A stretch of DNA of 6,789 bases from positions 1 to 6,789 of the forward strand of contig JACDAP010000348.1 in NCBI GenBank assembly GCA_013695395.1, given 5' to 3'. The notes beneath the pieces are model-generated. The model worked only from the letters and a program-made list of their open reading frames with translations, ran no database searches and was not told the DNA's origin. A program made the position numbers and the translations under genes. The DNA is from Solirubrobacterales bacterium (lineage in GTDB: Bacteria; Actinomycetota; Thermoleophilia; Solirubrobacterales; Solirubrobacteraceae). Shown piece by piece: positions 1 to 5,381 of the stretch (position 1 is its first letter; each line of letters starts with the position of its first letter).

Positions 1-400
1 CGCCTTCGCCGCGCGCGTCCACGGCGTGCGGGTGCCCGCCGACGCCGTCGAGGTCACGCTCGATCCCGACCCGCGCAACCAGCAGGGCCTCACGCGCGCT
101 CTGGGCGATCTCGGCGCCCGCATGGCGAAGGTGATCCCGGCCGCGGACGGCTCCCGCGCGCTGGCCGGCGGCGCGACCTTCGCCTTCACGACGAGCGAGG
201 GGCCGCTCGTCCTCGCCCCCAACGGAGTCCGCCACCTCGTCCTCGCACGGCGCAGCGTGATCACCAAGGTGGGCGGGGTCGCGGTGCCGTGCGCGGGCCG
301 CGACGACCTGATCGCCCGCTGCCGCCCCGGCGGCGTGGCCGAGGACCCGGTCCTGCTCGGCGCACTGACCGCCGGACCGTCTGCTACCACGCAGGGGTGA
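1..400 (+). CDS. Partial gene (3' part): probable nucleotidyltransferase-fold protein, apparently degenerate
   Basis: The reading frame is open from the left edge (first whole codon at position 2) to TGA at 398-400, so the start lies upstream and about 132 residues are visible. No function is certain. The order of short blocks recalls the minimal nucleotidyltransferase family (AbiEii/DUF6036-like proteins of high-GC bacteria): a DPDPRN block followed by a helix ending LGAR, a middle FTTSEGPLVL strand pair, and a C-terminal DDLIAR block. In that family the segment before DPDPRN usually carries catalytic Asp-x-Asp, and the tail usually carries a Lys and a GRPKD-like motif. Here the equivalent stretches read AVE and CRPGGVAED, so the usual acidic pair and lysines appear to be missing. 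The stop overlaps the next gene's GTG by four bases, which implies translational coupling. Coding status is fairly sure; the family is an inference from memory of motif layout, and the missing N-terminal half prevents a firm call. Confidence 0.6.
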   Translation, partial: AFAARVHGVRVPADAVEVTLDPDPRNQQGLTRALGDLGARMAKVIPAADGSRALAGGATFAFTTSEGPLVLAPNGVRHLVLARRSVITKVGGVAVPCAGRDDLIARCRPGGVAEDPVLLGALTAGPSATTQG

Positions 401-1404
401 GCTCAGAGCTCAATTTCGCGCGGATGCCAGGGTCGTCGATCGCCTCCCCCGGGGCGGTGGGCTGGGTCACCGACTTTTTGAACGCCTCGTTCTACGCACG
501 CCCCGGCGGCGAGCGTTCGGTGGGCGACCTCCGCCTGGCGCTCGGCATCCTCAACACCGCCTGGGAGCGCGCCGGCCGCCGGCTCGGCGCTCGTGATCTG
601 CGGGGCTTCGCGGTCGCTTACACCGGCCTTCGGCTGCGCGGGAGCCTGCGCCTTGACCGCCCCGCGCTGCTGGCCGGCGCCGACCGGATGTTCGGGCCCT
701 GGTTCACGGAGGCCTGGGCGGATCCGGCGCGGCGCCGCCACGGGGTCGCGTTCGCGACTGCGGAGGAGGCGGAGCGCTTCGTCTGCAGCCGCCGCCTGGA
801 CGACGCGGCGCTCGGCGCGCTCACCCCGCCCGCATCGCCCCAGGCGCAGCGACAGCGCTCGACCTATCCCCACGTCGCGCTGCCCGATCCGGCCGCGGCC
901 GTGGCGCTGCTCGCCGACCCGGCCCGCTGGCCGGACATCGGCTGCGCGGCAGGCCGGTTCACCGCCCTGCGGCCGGGCGGGCTCGAGGGGCAGACGTTCG
1001 AGATCGAGGTCGCACTCGAGGCGGTGCCGCGCGCGCCGGTCTTCACCCGTGGCTACGTGACCGCGACCGCCGTCTGGGCGTCCGGCGACCCGGTACTGGA
1101 GCGCTCGGTGGCCGCGCTGGCCGAGGTGGCCGGGACGGCGGTGGTGCCGGACGGCGGGCGACCGCTTCTGCACCTCGAGCTCACCACGCACGCGGGGCAC
1201 TTCCTCGGTCGCGCCATCTCACATGTCGTATTGGGTGAGCTCGCCGACGGCTCTGGCTGGGTGCGGGACGTCGGTGAGTGGGATCCCCTCCCGCTGCCGC
1301 AGGCGGCGGCCTACCGCACGGGCGGCGCGGTCGCCCAGCACGCCTTCTGGGGTCCGGGCGACCCCGAGCTCTCGATGCTCGAGCAGCTCGCTCGCGTAGC
1401 GTGA
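397..1404 (+). CDS. Conserved-looking hypothetical protein, 335 aa, coupled to exonuclease III gene
   Basis: I do not recognise this protein. The start chosen is GTG at 397, which overlaps the upstream TGA (GTGA) and has a GGGG run just before it. ATG at 424 is an alternative that would remove nine residues but has no visible ribosome site. Residues about 20-140 look helical and charged, with DFLNASFYARP near 26-36 and a later FGPWF motif. A Pro/Gln/Ser-rich linker follows (about 142-155), then from about 157 a second region rich in predicted beta strands, with YPHVALP, RPGGLEGQTFEIEV (about 192) and HLELTTHAGHFLGRA (about 259). The second region could be an SRPBCC/DUF1990-type fold, but this is only an impression. 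No signal peptide or membrane segment is seen. Its stop lies five bases before the exonuclease ATG, so the two are probably co-transcribed. Confidence 0.8.
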   Translation: MSSELNFARMPGSSIASPGAVGWVTDFLNASFYARPGGERSVGDLRLALGILNTAWERAGRRLGARDLRGFAVAYTGLRLRGSLRLDRPALLAGADRMFGPWFTEAWADPARRRHGVAFATAEEAERFVCSRRLDDAALGALTPPASPQAQRQRSTYPHVALPDPAAAVALLADPARWPDIGCAAGRFTALRPGGLEGQTFEIEVALEAVPRAPVFTRGYVTATAVWASGDPVLERSVAALAEVAGTAVVPDGGRPLLHLELTTHAGHFLGRAISHVVLGELADGSGWVRDVGEWDPLPLPQAAAYRTGGAVAQHAFWGPGDPELSMLEQLARVA

Positions 1405-1409
1405 CCGCG

Positions 1410-2201
1410 ATGCGGCTGGTCACCTGGAACGTCAACTCCCTGAAGGCGCGCCTGCCGCGGGTGCTCGAGTTCGTGGCCCAACACGAGCCGGACGTCGTCT
1501 GCCTGCAGGAGACCAAGTGCGCGCCGGAGGCCTTCCCGGTGGCCGCGCTCGCCGAGGCGGGCTACACCGCCGTCCACCACTCCGGCGGACGTTGGGCCGG
1601 GGTGGCGATCCTCGCCCGCGCGGGCCTCGAGCTGACCGATCCGCGCTGCGGGCTCGCCGGTGAGGCGCGGCCGGACCAGGCGCGCTGGGTCGAGGCGAGT
1701 GTCGGCGGCCTGCGGGTCGCGAGCGTCTACGTCGTCAACGGGCAGGCGGTGGGCTCGGAGCCGTGGGCGGAGAAGCTGCGCTTCCTCGCCGCGATGCGCG
1801 ACCGGGTGGCGGCGCTGCACGGCGAGCCCACGGTGGTGATGGGGGACATGAACATCGCCCCCGACGACGTGGACGTCTACGACCCCGCCGCGTTCGAGGG
1901 CTCCACCCATGTCACGGCCGAGGAGCGCGAGGCCCTCGCGGGGCTCGCTGCCGCCGGCGGGCTCCTCGACGCCTACCGCGCGCTCTATCCGGTCGGCGCG
2001 GAGGATCCGAACCGCACGCACTTCACCTGGTGGGACTACCGGGCCGGGCACTTCCACAAGGGCCTCGGCCTGCGGATCGACCTGGCCCTGGTGAGCGAGC
2101 AGCTCGCTCCGGGGCTGGTCCGAGCCGGCATCGAGCGCGACTATCGCAAGGGCACGAAGCCCTCCGACCACGCGCCGCTCGTGGTCGAGCTCACCGAATG
2201 A
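1410..2201 (+). CDS. xth: Exodeoxyribonuclease III (AP endonuclease, EEP family)
   Basis: This encodes a 263-residue member of the exonuclease III/AP endonuclease family. These cytoplasmic, Mg-dependent enzymes cut DNA 5' of abasic sites and remove nucleotides from 3' ends in base excision repair. The protein opens MRLVTWNVNSLKARL, as expected for the family. Visible active-site residues are N7, E34 (in LQETK), Y107, D146 and N148 (in GDMNIAP), D224 (in RIDLALV) and the D253-H254 pair (in SDHAPL). The FTWWDYR block at 205-211 is also typical. Length matches the E. coli enzyme (268 aa), and no key residue is missing. ATG at 1410 is chosen because it matches family N termini. An in-frame GTG at 1401 overlaps the previous stop (GTGA) and would add three residues. 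No Shine-Dalgarno sequence is visible, so translation may depend on coupling to the preceding gene. The gene ends directly against the stop of a convergent gene. Confidence 0.96.
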   Translation: MRLVTWNVNSLKARLPRVLEFVAQHEPDVVCLQETKCAPEAFPVAALAEAGYTAVHHSGGRWAGVAILARAGLELTDPRCGLAGEARPDQARWVEASVGGLRVASVYVVNGQAVGSEPWAEKLRFLAAMRDRVAALHGEPTVVMGDMNIAPDDVDVYDPAAFEGSTHVTAEEREALAGLAAAGGLLDAYRALYPVGAEDPNRTHFTWWDYRAGHFHKGLGLRIDLALVSEQLAPGLVRAGIERDYRKGTKPSDHAPLVVELTE

Positions 2202-2783
2202 TCAGTCTTCGAAGAGCGAGCCGACCACGACCGTGAAGTCGGGCAGCAGCGGGCTCTCGAGACGCTCCGCCGCGGCGAGCTCTCGCGTCAGGTCGTACGC
2301 TCGGGCCTCAGGACTGGACCGGGCGAAGACGAGCACCGTCTCCGAGAACGGGTCGACCAACCAGAGCTCCGCGACGCCCTCTCGCTCATACGTTGCGCGC
2401 TTTCGGCCCACGTCGACCGCCCAGGTCGACGGCGAGCGGACCTCCGCGACGATCTCCCCGAGCGGGTAGGGGCGCGTGGTCGGGTCGGGGAGAACGCGTC
2501 CGTCGGCCCACCACTGGACGTCGGGCTTGAAGATCGAACGCTCGCCGGCGATCGTGTCGATGTTGAGACTCGCCCGCCCACGATCCGGTGCCCCCTGGTG
2601 CCAGGACCGCAGCTCGGCCGCGAGGTTCAGGACCGCCCATTGATGCGCGAAGGTCGGGTCTTCCACGACGAGCTCACCGTCGACGAGTTCGCGCGTGCTG
2701 GCCGACCACGGGTCCGGGGGCAGGGCGAGAAACTGCTCGACGCTCATGCGCTGCGGCACAGTGGAGGCGGCCATGAGAGTCAT
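2202..2783 (-). CDS. Uma2 family protein (PD-(D/E)XK nuclease fold)
   Basis: This 193-residue protein belongs to the Uma2 family (DUF820), common in cyanobacteria, actinobacteria and Chloroflexota. The family has a restriction-endonuclease-like fold and an unknown biological role. Family blocks appear in order: MSVEQFLALP (13-22), ELVDGELVV (32-40), KPDVQWW (86-92), EIVAEVRSPST (110-120), D124-x3-K128 followed by Y132, and GVAELWLVDP (136-145). The probable metal-binding and catalytic set is D88, E114 and K128, all present. ATG at 2783 is favoured by a GAGG nine bases upstream; ATGs at residues 4 and 13 are less well placed. Its TGA directly abuts the TGA of the convergent exonuclease gene, with no terminator between them. 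Several codons end in T or A (ACT, TTT, GAA), a slightly weaker GC3 bias than in neighbours and compatible with acquisition. No partner antitoxin or methylase is adjacent. Confidence 0.93.
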   Translation of the reverse strand: MTLMAASTVPQRMSVEQFLALPPDPWSASTRELVDGELVVEDPTFAHQWAVLNLAAELRSWHQGAPDRGRASLNIDTIAGERSIFKPDVQWWADGRVLPDPTTRPYPLGEIVAEVRSPSTWAVDVGRKRATYEREGVAELWLVDPFSETVLVFARSSPEARAYDLTRELAAAERLESPLLPDFTVVVGSLFED

Positions 2784-2792
2784 CGTAAGCCG

Positions 2793-2796
2793 CCTC
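2793..2796 (-). promoter_or_regulatory. Ribosome binding site of the Uma2 gene
   Basis: On the minus strand GAGG lies nine bases before ATG at 2783. It is one of the few recognisable Shine-Dalgarno sites in the window, and it decides the start in favour of the first of three nearby in-frame ATGs. Confidence 0.5.
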
Positions 2797-2825
2797 GCTG
2801 CTCGGGTCCACCAAGGCCGGTGAGC

Positions 2826-3521
2826 TCATGCGGCACGGCGCCGCCCGTGCCCGCCGCCGCGCTGGCGCCTCGTCCGTGAGATCTTGCCCGCCCGCGGCTC
2901 GAGCCCCTCGCGTGCCTCGTAGGCGTCCCGGATCCGGACGTCACCGGGCAGCGAGCATCCGCACGCGTCACAGACCGATGGGGGTGGTGCGAGCTCGGAG
3001 GAGGCGACGAACGCGAGCGCCGTCGGCACCGCGTCGAGCGGCGTGGCGAACGCGAGGCTGAGCTCCGGGAAGAGGATGAGCGCCTCCTCGTCGAGCGGCG
3101 TCTCGGCCGGGCCGTCGAGACCCGCGAGGTGGACGTTGGCGAAGAGCGCGGCGCCCGTGGCGTCGAGCTCCTCGGGCCGTGCAGGCCGCGAGCGGCCGCC
3201 GACCCACAGCCCCCCGTCCGGGCCGGCGCCTTCCGTCGCGTCGGGGTGGTCGCCGTCCGGATCCTCGGGCTCCCGCGGCTCGTCGAGCGCCTCCAGGTCG
3301 GGCACCGGACAGGGCTCCAGGCAGACGAAGCAGCGCGGAGGGCTCGCCGCGAGTCCCTCCTCGTAGAACTGCCGGCGCACGACCCGCAGCCCGCCGTGCA
3401 CCGCGGCGAGGGGCCCGTCGATCCGGTGCCGACCGTCGGGGGTCCAGGCGAAGACCGTGGCCTCCGCGGTGGGCTTCCGGCGAGAGGGGTGGGCGCCGGG
3501 GGTGAGAATGCCGAACCACAT
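2826..3521 (-). CDS. Hypothetical protein with two cysteine clusters (possible zinc-binding), 231 aa
   Basis: I do not recognise this protein. ATG at 3521 is the first possible start, because an in-frame TGA lies four codons upstream; no good ribosome site is visible. Residues 1-60 look like a small mixed domain (MWFGILTPG, VFAWTPDG, RVVRRQFYEEGL). A first cysteine cluster C64-x2-C67-x3-C71 is followed by a very acidic, Pro/Asp/Glu-rich linker (about 72-103). A second ordered segment (about 117-178) includes LILFPELSLAFATPL. A second cluster follows, C184-x2-C187-x-C189 (CDACGC), and the C-terminal tail from about 210 is strongly basic (many Arg, Gly, Lys). The six cysteines are consistent with a metal site, perhaps one shared between the clusters, but this is inference. 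No signal peptide or membrane span is evident. It lies 42 bases upstream of the Uma2 gene on the same strand and could be co-transcribed with it. Frame choice is supported by composition and the motif layout. Confidence 0.75.
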   Translation of the reverse strand: MWFGILTPGAHPSRRKPTAEATVFAWTPDGRHRIDGPLAAVHGGLRVVRRQFYEEGLAASPPRCFVCLEPCPVPDLEALDEPREPEDPDGDHPDATEGAGPDGGLWVGGRSRPARPEELDATGAALFANVHLAGLDGPAETPLDEEALILFPELSLAFATPLDAVPTALAFVASSELAPPPSVCDACGCSLPGDVRIRDAYEAREGLEPRAGKISRTRRQRGGGHGRRRAA

Positions 3522-3583
3522 GGCGCGAGCCCATCACGTGGCACGAGCCCCGTGGGCGATCGCGCTTGAGATGGCACGATCGC
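3521..3583. repeat. Short imperfect direct repeats upstream of the cysteine-cluster gene
   Basis: Three related 12-base words occur on the plus strand: TGGCGCGAGCCC at 3521-3532, TGGCACGAGCCC at 3539-3550 (11 of 12 identical, 18 bases apart) and TGGCACGATCGC at 3572-3583. The palindrome CGATCG also occurs twice, at 3557-3562 and 3577-3582, 20 bases apart. They lie in the 120-base gap upstream of the minus-strand gene that starts at 3521. They might be regulator sites, but in such GC-rich DNA chance similarity is possible. Confidence 0.3.
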
Positions 3584-3591
3584 TCCGCAGT

Positions 3592-3609
3592 TCCGCGACA
3601 GTGCGCGGA
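3592..3609 (-). terminator. Possible hairpin after the response regulator gene
   Basis: A perfect 6-base inverted repeat (TCCGCG/CGCGGA) with a 6-base loop lies 33 bases beyond the response regulator stop. An alternative overlapping pairing CTCCGC/GCGGAG spans 3583-3610. No T-run follows, so it is at best a weak or factor-assisted terminator, or an mRNA-end structure. Confidence 0.25.
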
Positions 3610-3641
3610 GTTCCTGCGCACCCGCGGACCGTGTGACCGGG

Positions 3642-4028
3642 TCAGCTCGTCGATGCGCCGGCGGCGCGGACCGCCTTGGCGATGTCGTCGAGGTCGGCGC
3701 CCTTCTCGAAGTAGGCCACCGCCCCCTGCGCGATCATCGTCTCGGCCATCTTGTCCGCGGTGAAGCCGGAGAGGCCGATGATCTTCGTCCCGGGCGAGAC
3801 GTCGAGCATCAACGGGATCGCCTCGAGCCCGTCGAGGATCGGCATCGAGAGGTCGAGCAGCACAACGTCAGGCTTCTCCCGCCCGACCCCGTCGACCCCG
3901 GCCTGTCCGTCGGCGGCCTCACCGACGACCTCGATGTCGCTCTCCTCCTCGAGGACGAACCGCATGAGGGACCGGAAGGCCTTGACATCGTCACACAGGA
4001 AGACGCGGATGGGGTGCTCGCTACTCAT
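3642..4028 (-). CDS. Single-domain (CheY-like) response regulator
   Basis: This 128-residue protein is a complete receiver domain with no output domain. The acidic pocket is D13-D14 (FLCDDV), the phospho-acceptor is D59 (VVLLDLSMP), the conserved switch Ser is S87 (GLSGF) and the conserved Lys is K109 (YFEKGA). A helical end (DLDDIAKAVRAAG) completes the fold. Such proteins are phosphorylated by a histidine kinase and act by protein contact, or as phosphorelay intermediates, in the cytoplasm. No kinase is in the window. ATG at 4028 places the first strand (IRVFLCDD) at the usual distance from the N terminus, but it has no ribosome site. An in-frame GTG at 4070 would add 14 residues. The gene is divergent from bioB, with 154 bases between starts. 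The closest relatives by motif style are the NarL/FixJ-type receivers of actinobacteria, here lacking the HTH. The receiver call is certain; the partner is unknown. Confidence 0.95.
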   Translation of the reverse strand: MSSEHPIRVFLCDDVKAFRSLMRFVLEEESDIEVVGEAADGQAGVDGVGREKPDVVLLDLSMPILDGLEAIPLMLDVSPGTKIIGLSGFTADKMAETMIAQGAVAYFEKGADLDDIAKAVRAAGASTS

Positions 4029-4078
4029 CAGGGTGAAGGGTGCATGCGTGGTGAGGCTCCCCGCGGACACGTCGAAAC

Positions 4079-4084
4079 ACCGTA
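4079..4084 (-). promoter_or_regulatory. Possible -10 element for the response regulator gene
   Basis: TACGGT on the minus strand fits the TANNNT form of actinobacterial -10 elements. A start of transcription about seven to eight bases on would fall near the alternative GTG at 4070, or give a leader of roughly 40 bases to ATG 4028. No convincing -35 box is seen, so this is tentative. Confidence 0.2.
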
Positions 4085-4152
4085 GCTGGACGCATGGTCG
4101 ACGCACATCGTCACCTCGGGGATCTCCCCGCAGGTGGCGGGGCGCACCGCAC

Positions 4153-4167
4153 CCGTCCGTCCGTCCG
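4153..4167. repeat. Short CCGT tandem repeat in the bioB upstream region
   Basis: CCGT is repeated three times in full plus a partial CCG copy, immediately upstream of the putative bioB -10 element. It overlaps where spacer and -35 sequence would lie. A tetranucleotide tract this short may be chance, but changes in copy number would alter promoter geometry. Confidence 0.5.
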
Positions 4168-4169
4168 CC

Positions 4170-4175
4170 TAGGCT
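4170..4175 (+). promoter_or_regulatory. Putative -10 element of bioB (leaderless transcript candidate)
   Basis: TAGGCT matches TANNNT and ends exactly seven bases before ATG 4183, the spacing expected if transcription starts at the start codon. No Shine-Dalgarno sequence precedes bioB, which agrees with a leaderless mRNA, a frequent mode in actinobacteria. No clear -35 hexamer is present. No obvious BirA- or BioQ-type palindromic operator was recognised in the 154-base divergent gap. Confidence 0.4.
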
Positions 4176-4182
4176 TTTGCGA

Positions 4183-5379
4183 ATGCCGTCGCTCATCACC
4201 CGCGAGGAGGCTCGCCGGCTCGGCGAGATCACCGACCACGCCGAGATCGAGGCGCTCGTCGAGCGCGCCTGGCTCGCGCGGCAGGAGCAGTTCGGCGACG
4301 CCACCGACCTCTGCTCCCTGGTCAACGCGAAGTCCGGCGGCTGCGCCGAGGACTGCGGCTTCTGCGCCCAGTCGCGCTTCGCCGAGGCCGAGACGCCGCT
4401 GCACGCGATGATGGAGCCCGAGCAGATCCTCGAGCACGCGCGCGCCGCCGAGGCCGCGGGCGCGCACCGGTTCTGCATGGTCACCCAGGGGCAGGGGCTC
4501 TCGAAGCGGGACTTCGAGAAGATCCTCGAAGGGGCGCGCCTGGTCGCCTCGGAGACGAACCTGAAGCGCTGCGCGTCGGTCGGCCACATGTCGCCCACGC
4601 GCGCCAAGCAGCTCAAGGAGGCCGGGATCCAGCGGGTCCACCACAACGTGGAGACGGCCGAGAGCTACTACCCGGAGGTCTCCTCCACCGTCCGCTACGA
4701 GGGCCGCCTGCGGACGATCCAGGCCGTCGAGGAGGCGGGCCTCGAGACCTGCGTCGGCGGGATCCTGAACCTCGGCGAGTCGCGTGAGCAGCGCGTCGAG
4801 ATGGCCTTCGAGCTCGCGAAGATCAACCCGACCTCGGTCCCGATCAACCTCCTGAACCCGCGACCGGGCACGAAGTTCGGCGACCGCGACCACATGGATC
4901 CGTGGGAGGCCGTGAAGTGGATCGCGATCTTCCGCCTGGTCCTCCCCGAGGCGCTCTTCCGCCTCTGCGGCGGCCGCGTGGAGAACATCGGGGAGCTGCA
5001 GGCACTCGCGGTCAAGGCGGGGCTCAACGGTGTGATGATGGGGAACTTCCTCACCACCCTCGGCTCGACGCCCGAGGAGGACCGCACGATGTTCACCGAT
5101 CTCGGCCTGAACATCGCCCGCCAGCCCGACAACGGCACCGCGCCGCGCCCGGACAACCGCTCCGGCTGGCTCGACGGAGAGACCCCGGACGTCGTCGAGG
5201 CGTTCCTCGACACTCCGGAGGAGGCGGCCGCTGCGGGGATCGAGATCAAGCTGTGGGATCCGGCCGAGCAGCTCCGATTCGCCAAGAAGGGCGTCATCCC
5301 GGAGCGCCCCGACGGCGCGCCGAACCGCTGGCCGGACGACCGGGAGCTCACGGCCTCGGGCCTGCCGCACGGCCTGTAG
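4183..5379 (+). CDS. bioB: Biotin synthase (radical SAM)
   Basis: BioB is a cytoplasmic radical SAM enzyme that inserts sulphur into dethiobiotin, the last step of biotin synthesis. The protein is 398 residues. The [4Fe-4S] motif is C54-x3-C58-x2-C61 (GGCAEDCGFCAQS). Likely [2Fe-2S] ligands are C98 (RFCMVTQG), C130 (KRCASVGH), C190 (ETCVGGILNLGES) and an Arg in RLCGGR (260-265). The core continues through VPINLLNPRPGT (219-230) and the LTTLGSTPEED block (290-300). The usual YNHNLDT motif is replaced by HHNVETAESYY (153-163). After the normal end of the core (about 313) there are roughly 85 extra residues; the E. coli enzyme has 346 in all. The tail includes SGWLDGETPDVVEAFLDTPEEA and AEQLRFAKKGVIPERP. 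ATG 4183 is the natural start and has a leaderless-type promoter. It is followed two bases later by bioF. The assignment is very secure. Confidence 0.97.
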   Translation: MPSLITREEARRLGEITDHAEIEALVERAWLARQEQFGDATDLCSLVNAKSGGCAEDCGFCAQSRFAEAETPLHAMMEPEQILEHARAAEAAGAHRFCMVTQGQGLSKRDFEKILEGARLVASETNLKRCASVGHMSPTRAKQLKEAGIQRVHHNVETAESYYPEVSSTVRYEGRLRTIQAVEEAGLETCVGGILNLGESREQRVEMAFELAKINPTSVPINLLNPRPGTKFGDRDHMDPWEAVKWIAIFRLVLPEALFRLCGGRVENIGELQALAVKAGLNGVMMGNFLTTLGSTPEEDRTMFTDLGLNIARQPDNGTAPRPDNRSGWLDGETPDVVEAFLDTPEEAAAAGIEIKLWDPAEQLRFAKKGVIPERPDGAPNRWPDDRELTASGLPHGL

Positions 5380-5381
5380 CC

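Noticed and set aside
403..1200. Long minus-strand open frame opposite the 335-residue protein gene
   Set aside because: Arg/Gly-rich composition without motifs; typical antisense shadow in GC-rich DNA.
3129..3569. Plus-strand open frame opposite the cysteine-cluster gene
   Set aside because: Arg/Gly/Pro-rich with no motifs. The minus-strand frame has balanced composition and structured cysteine clusters.
3626..3643. GACC/GGTC inverted repeat at the end of the response regulator gene
   Set aside because: Only four pairs, overlaps the stop codon and has no T-run; not credible as a terminator.
4029..4646. N-terminal extension of the response regulator frame
   Set aside because: It runs antisense through bioB and its promoter. 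The receiver domain begins properly at 4028.
4111..5370. Long minus-strand open frame opposite bioB (419 codons)
   Set aside because: Low-complexity Arg/Leu/Glu/Ala composition, fully antisense to a clearly identified enzyme gene.
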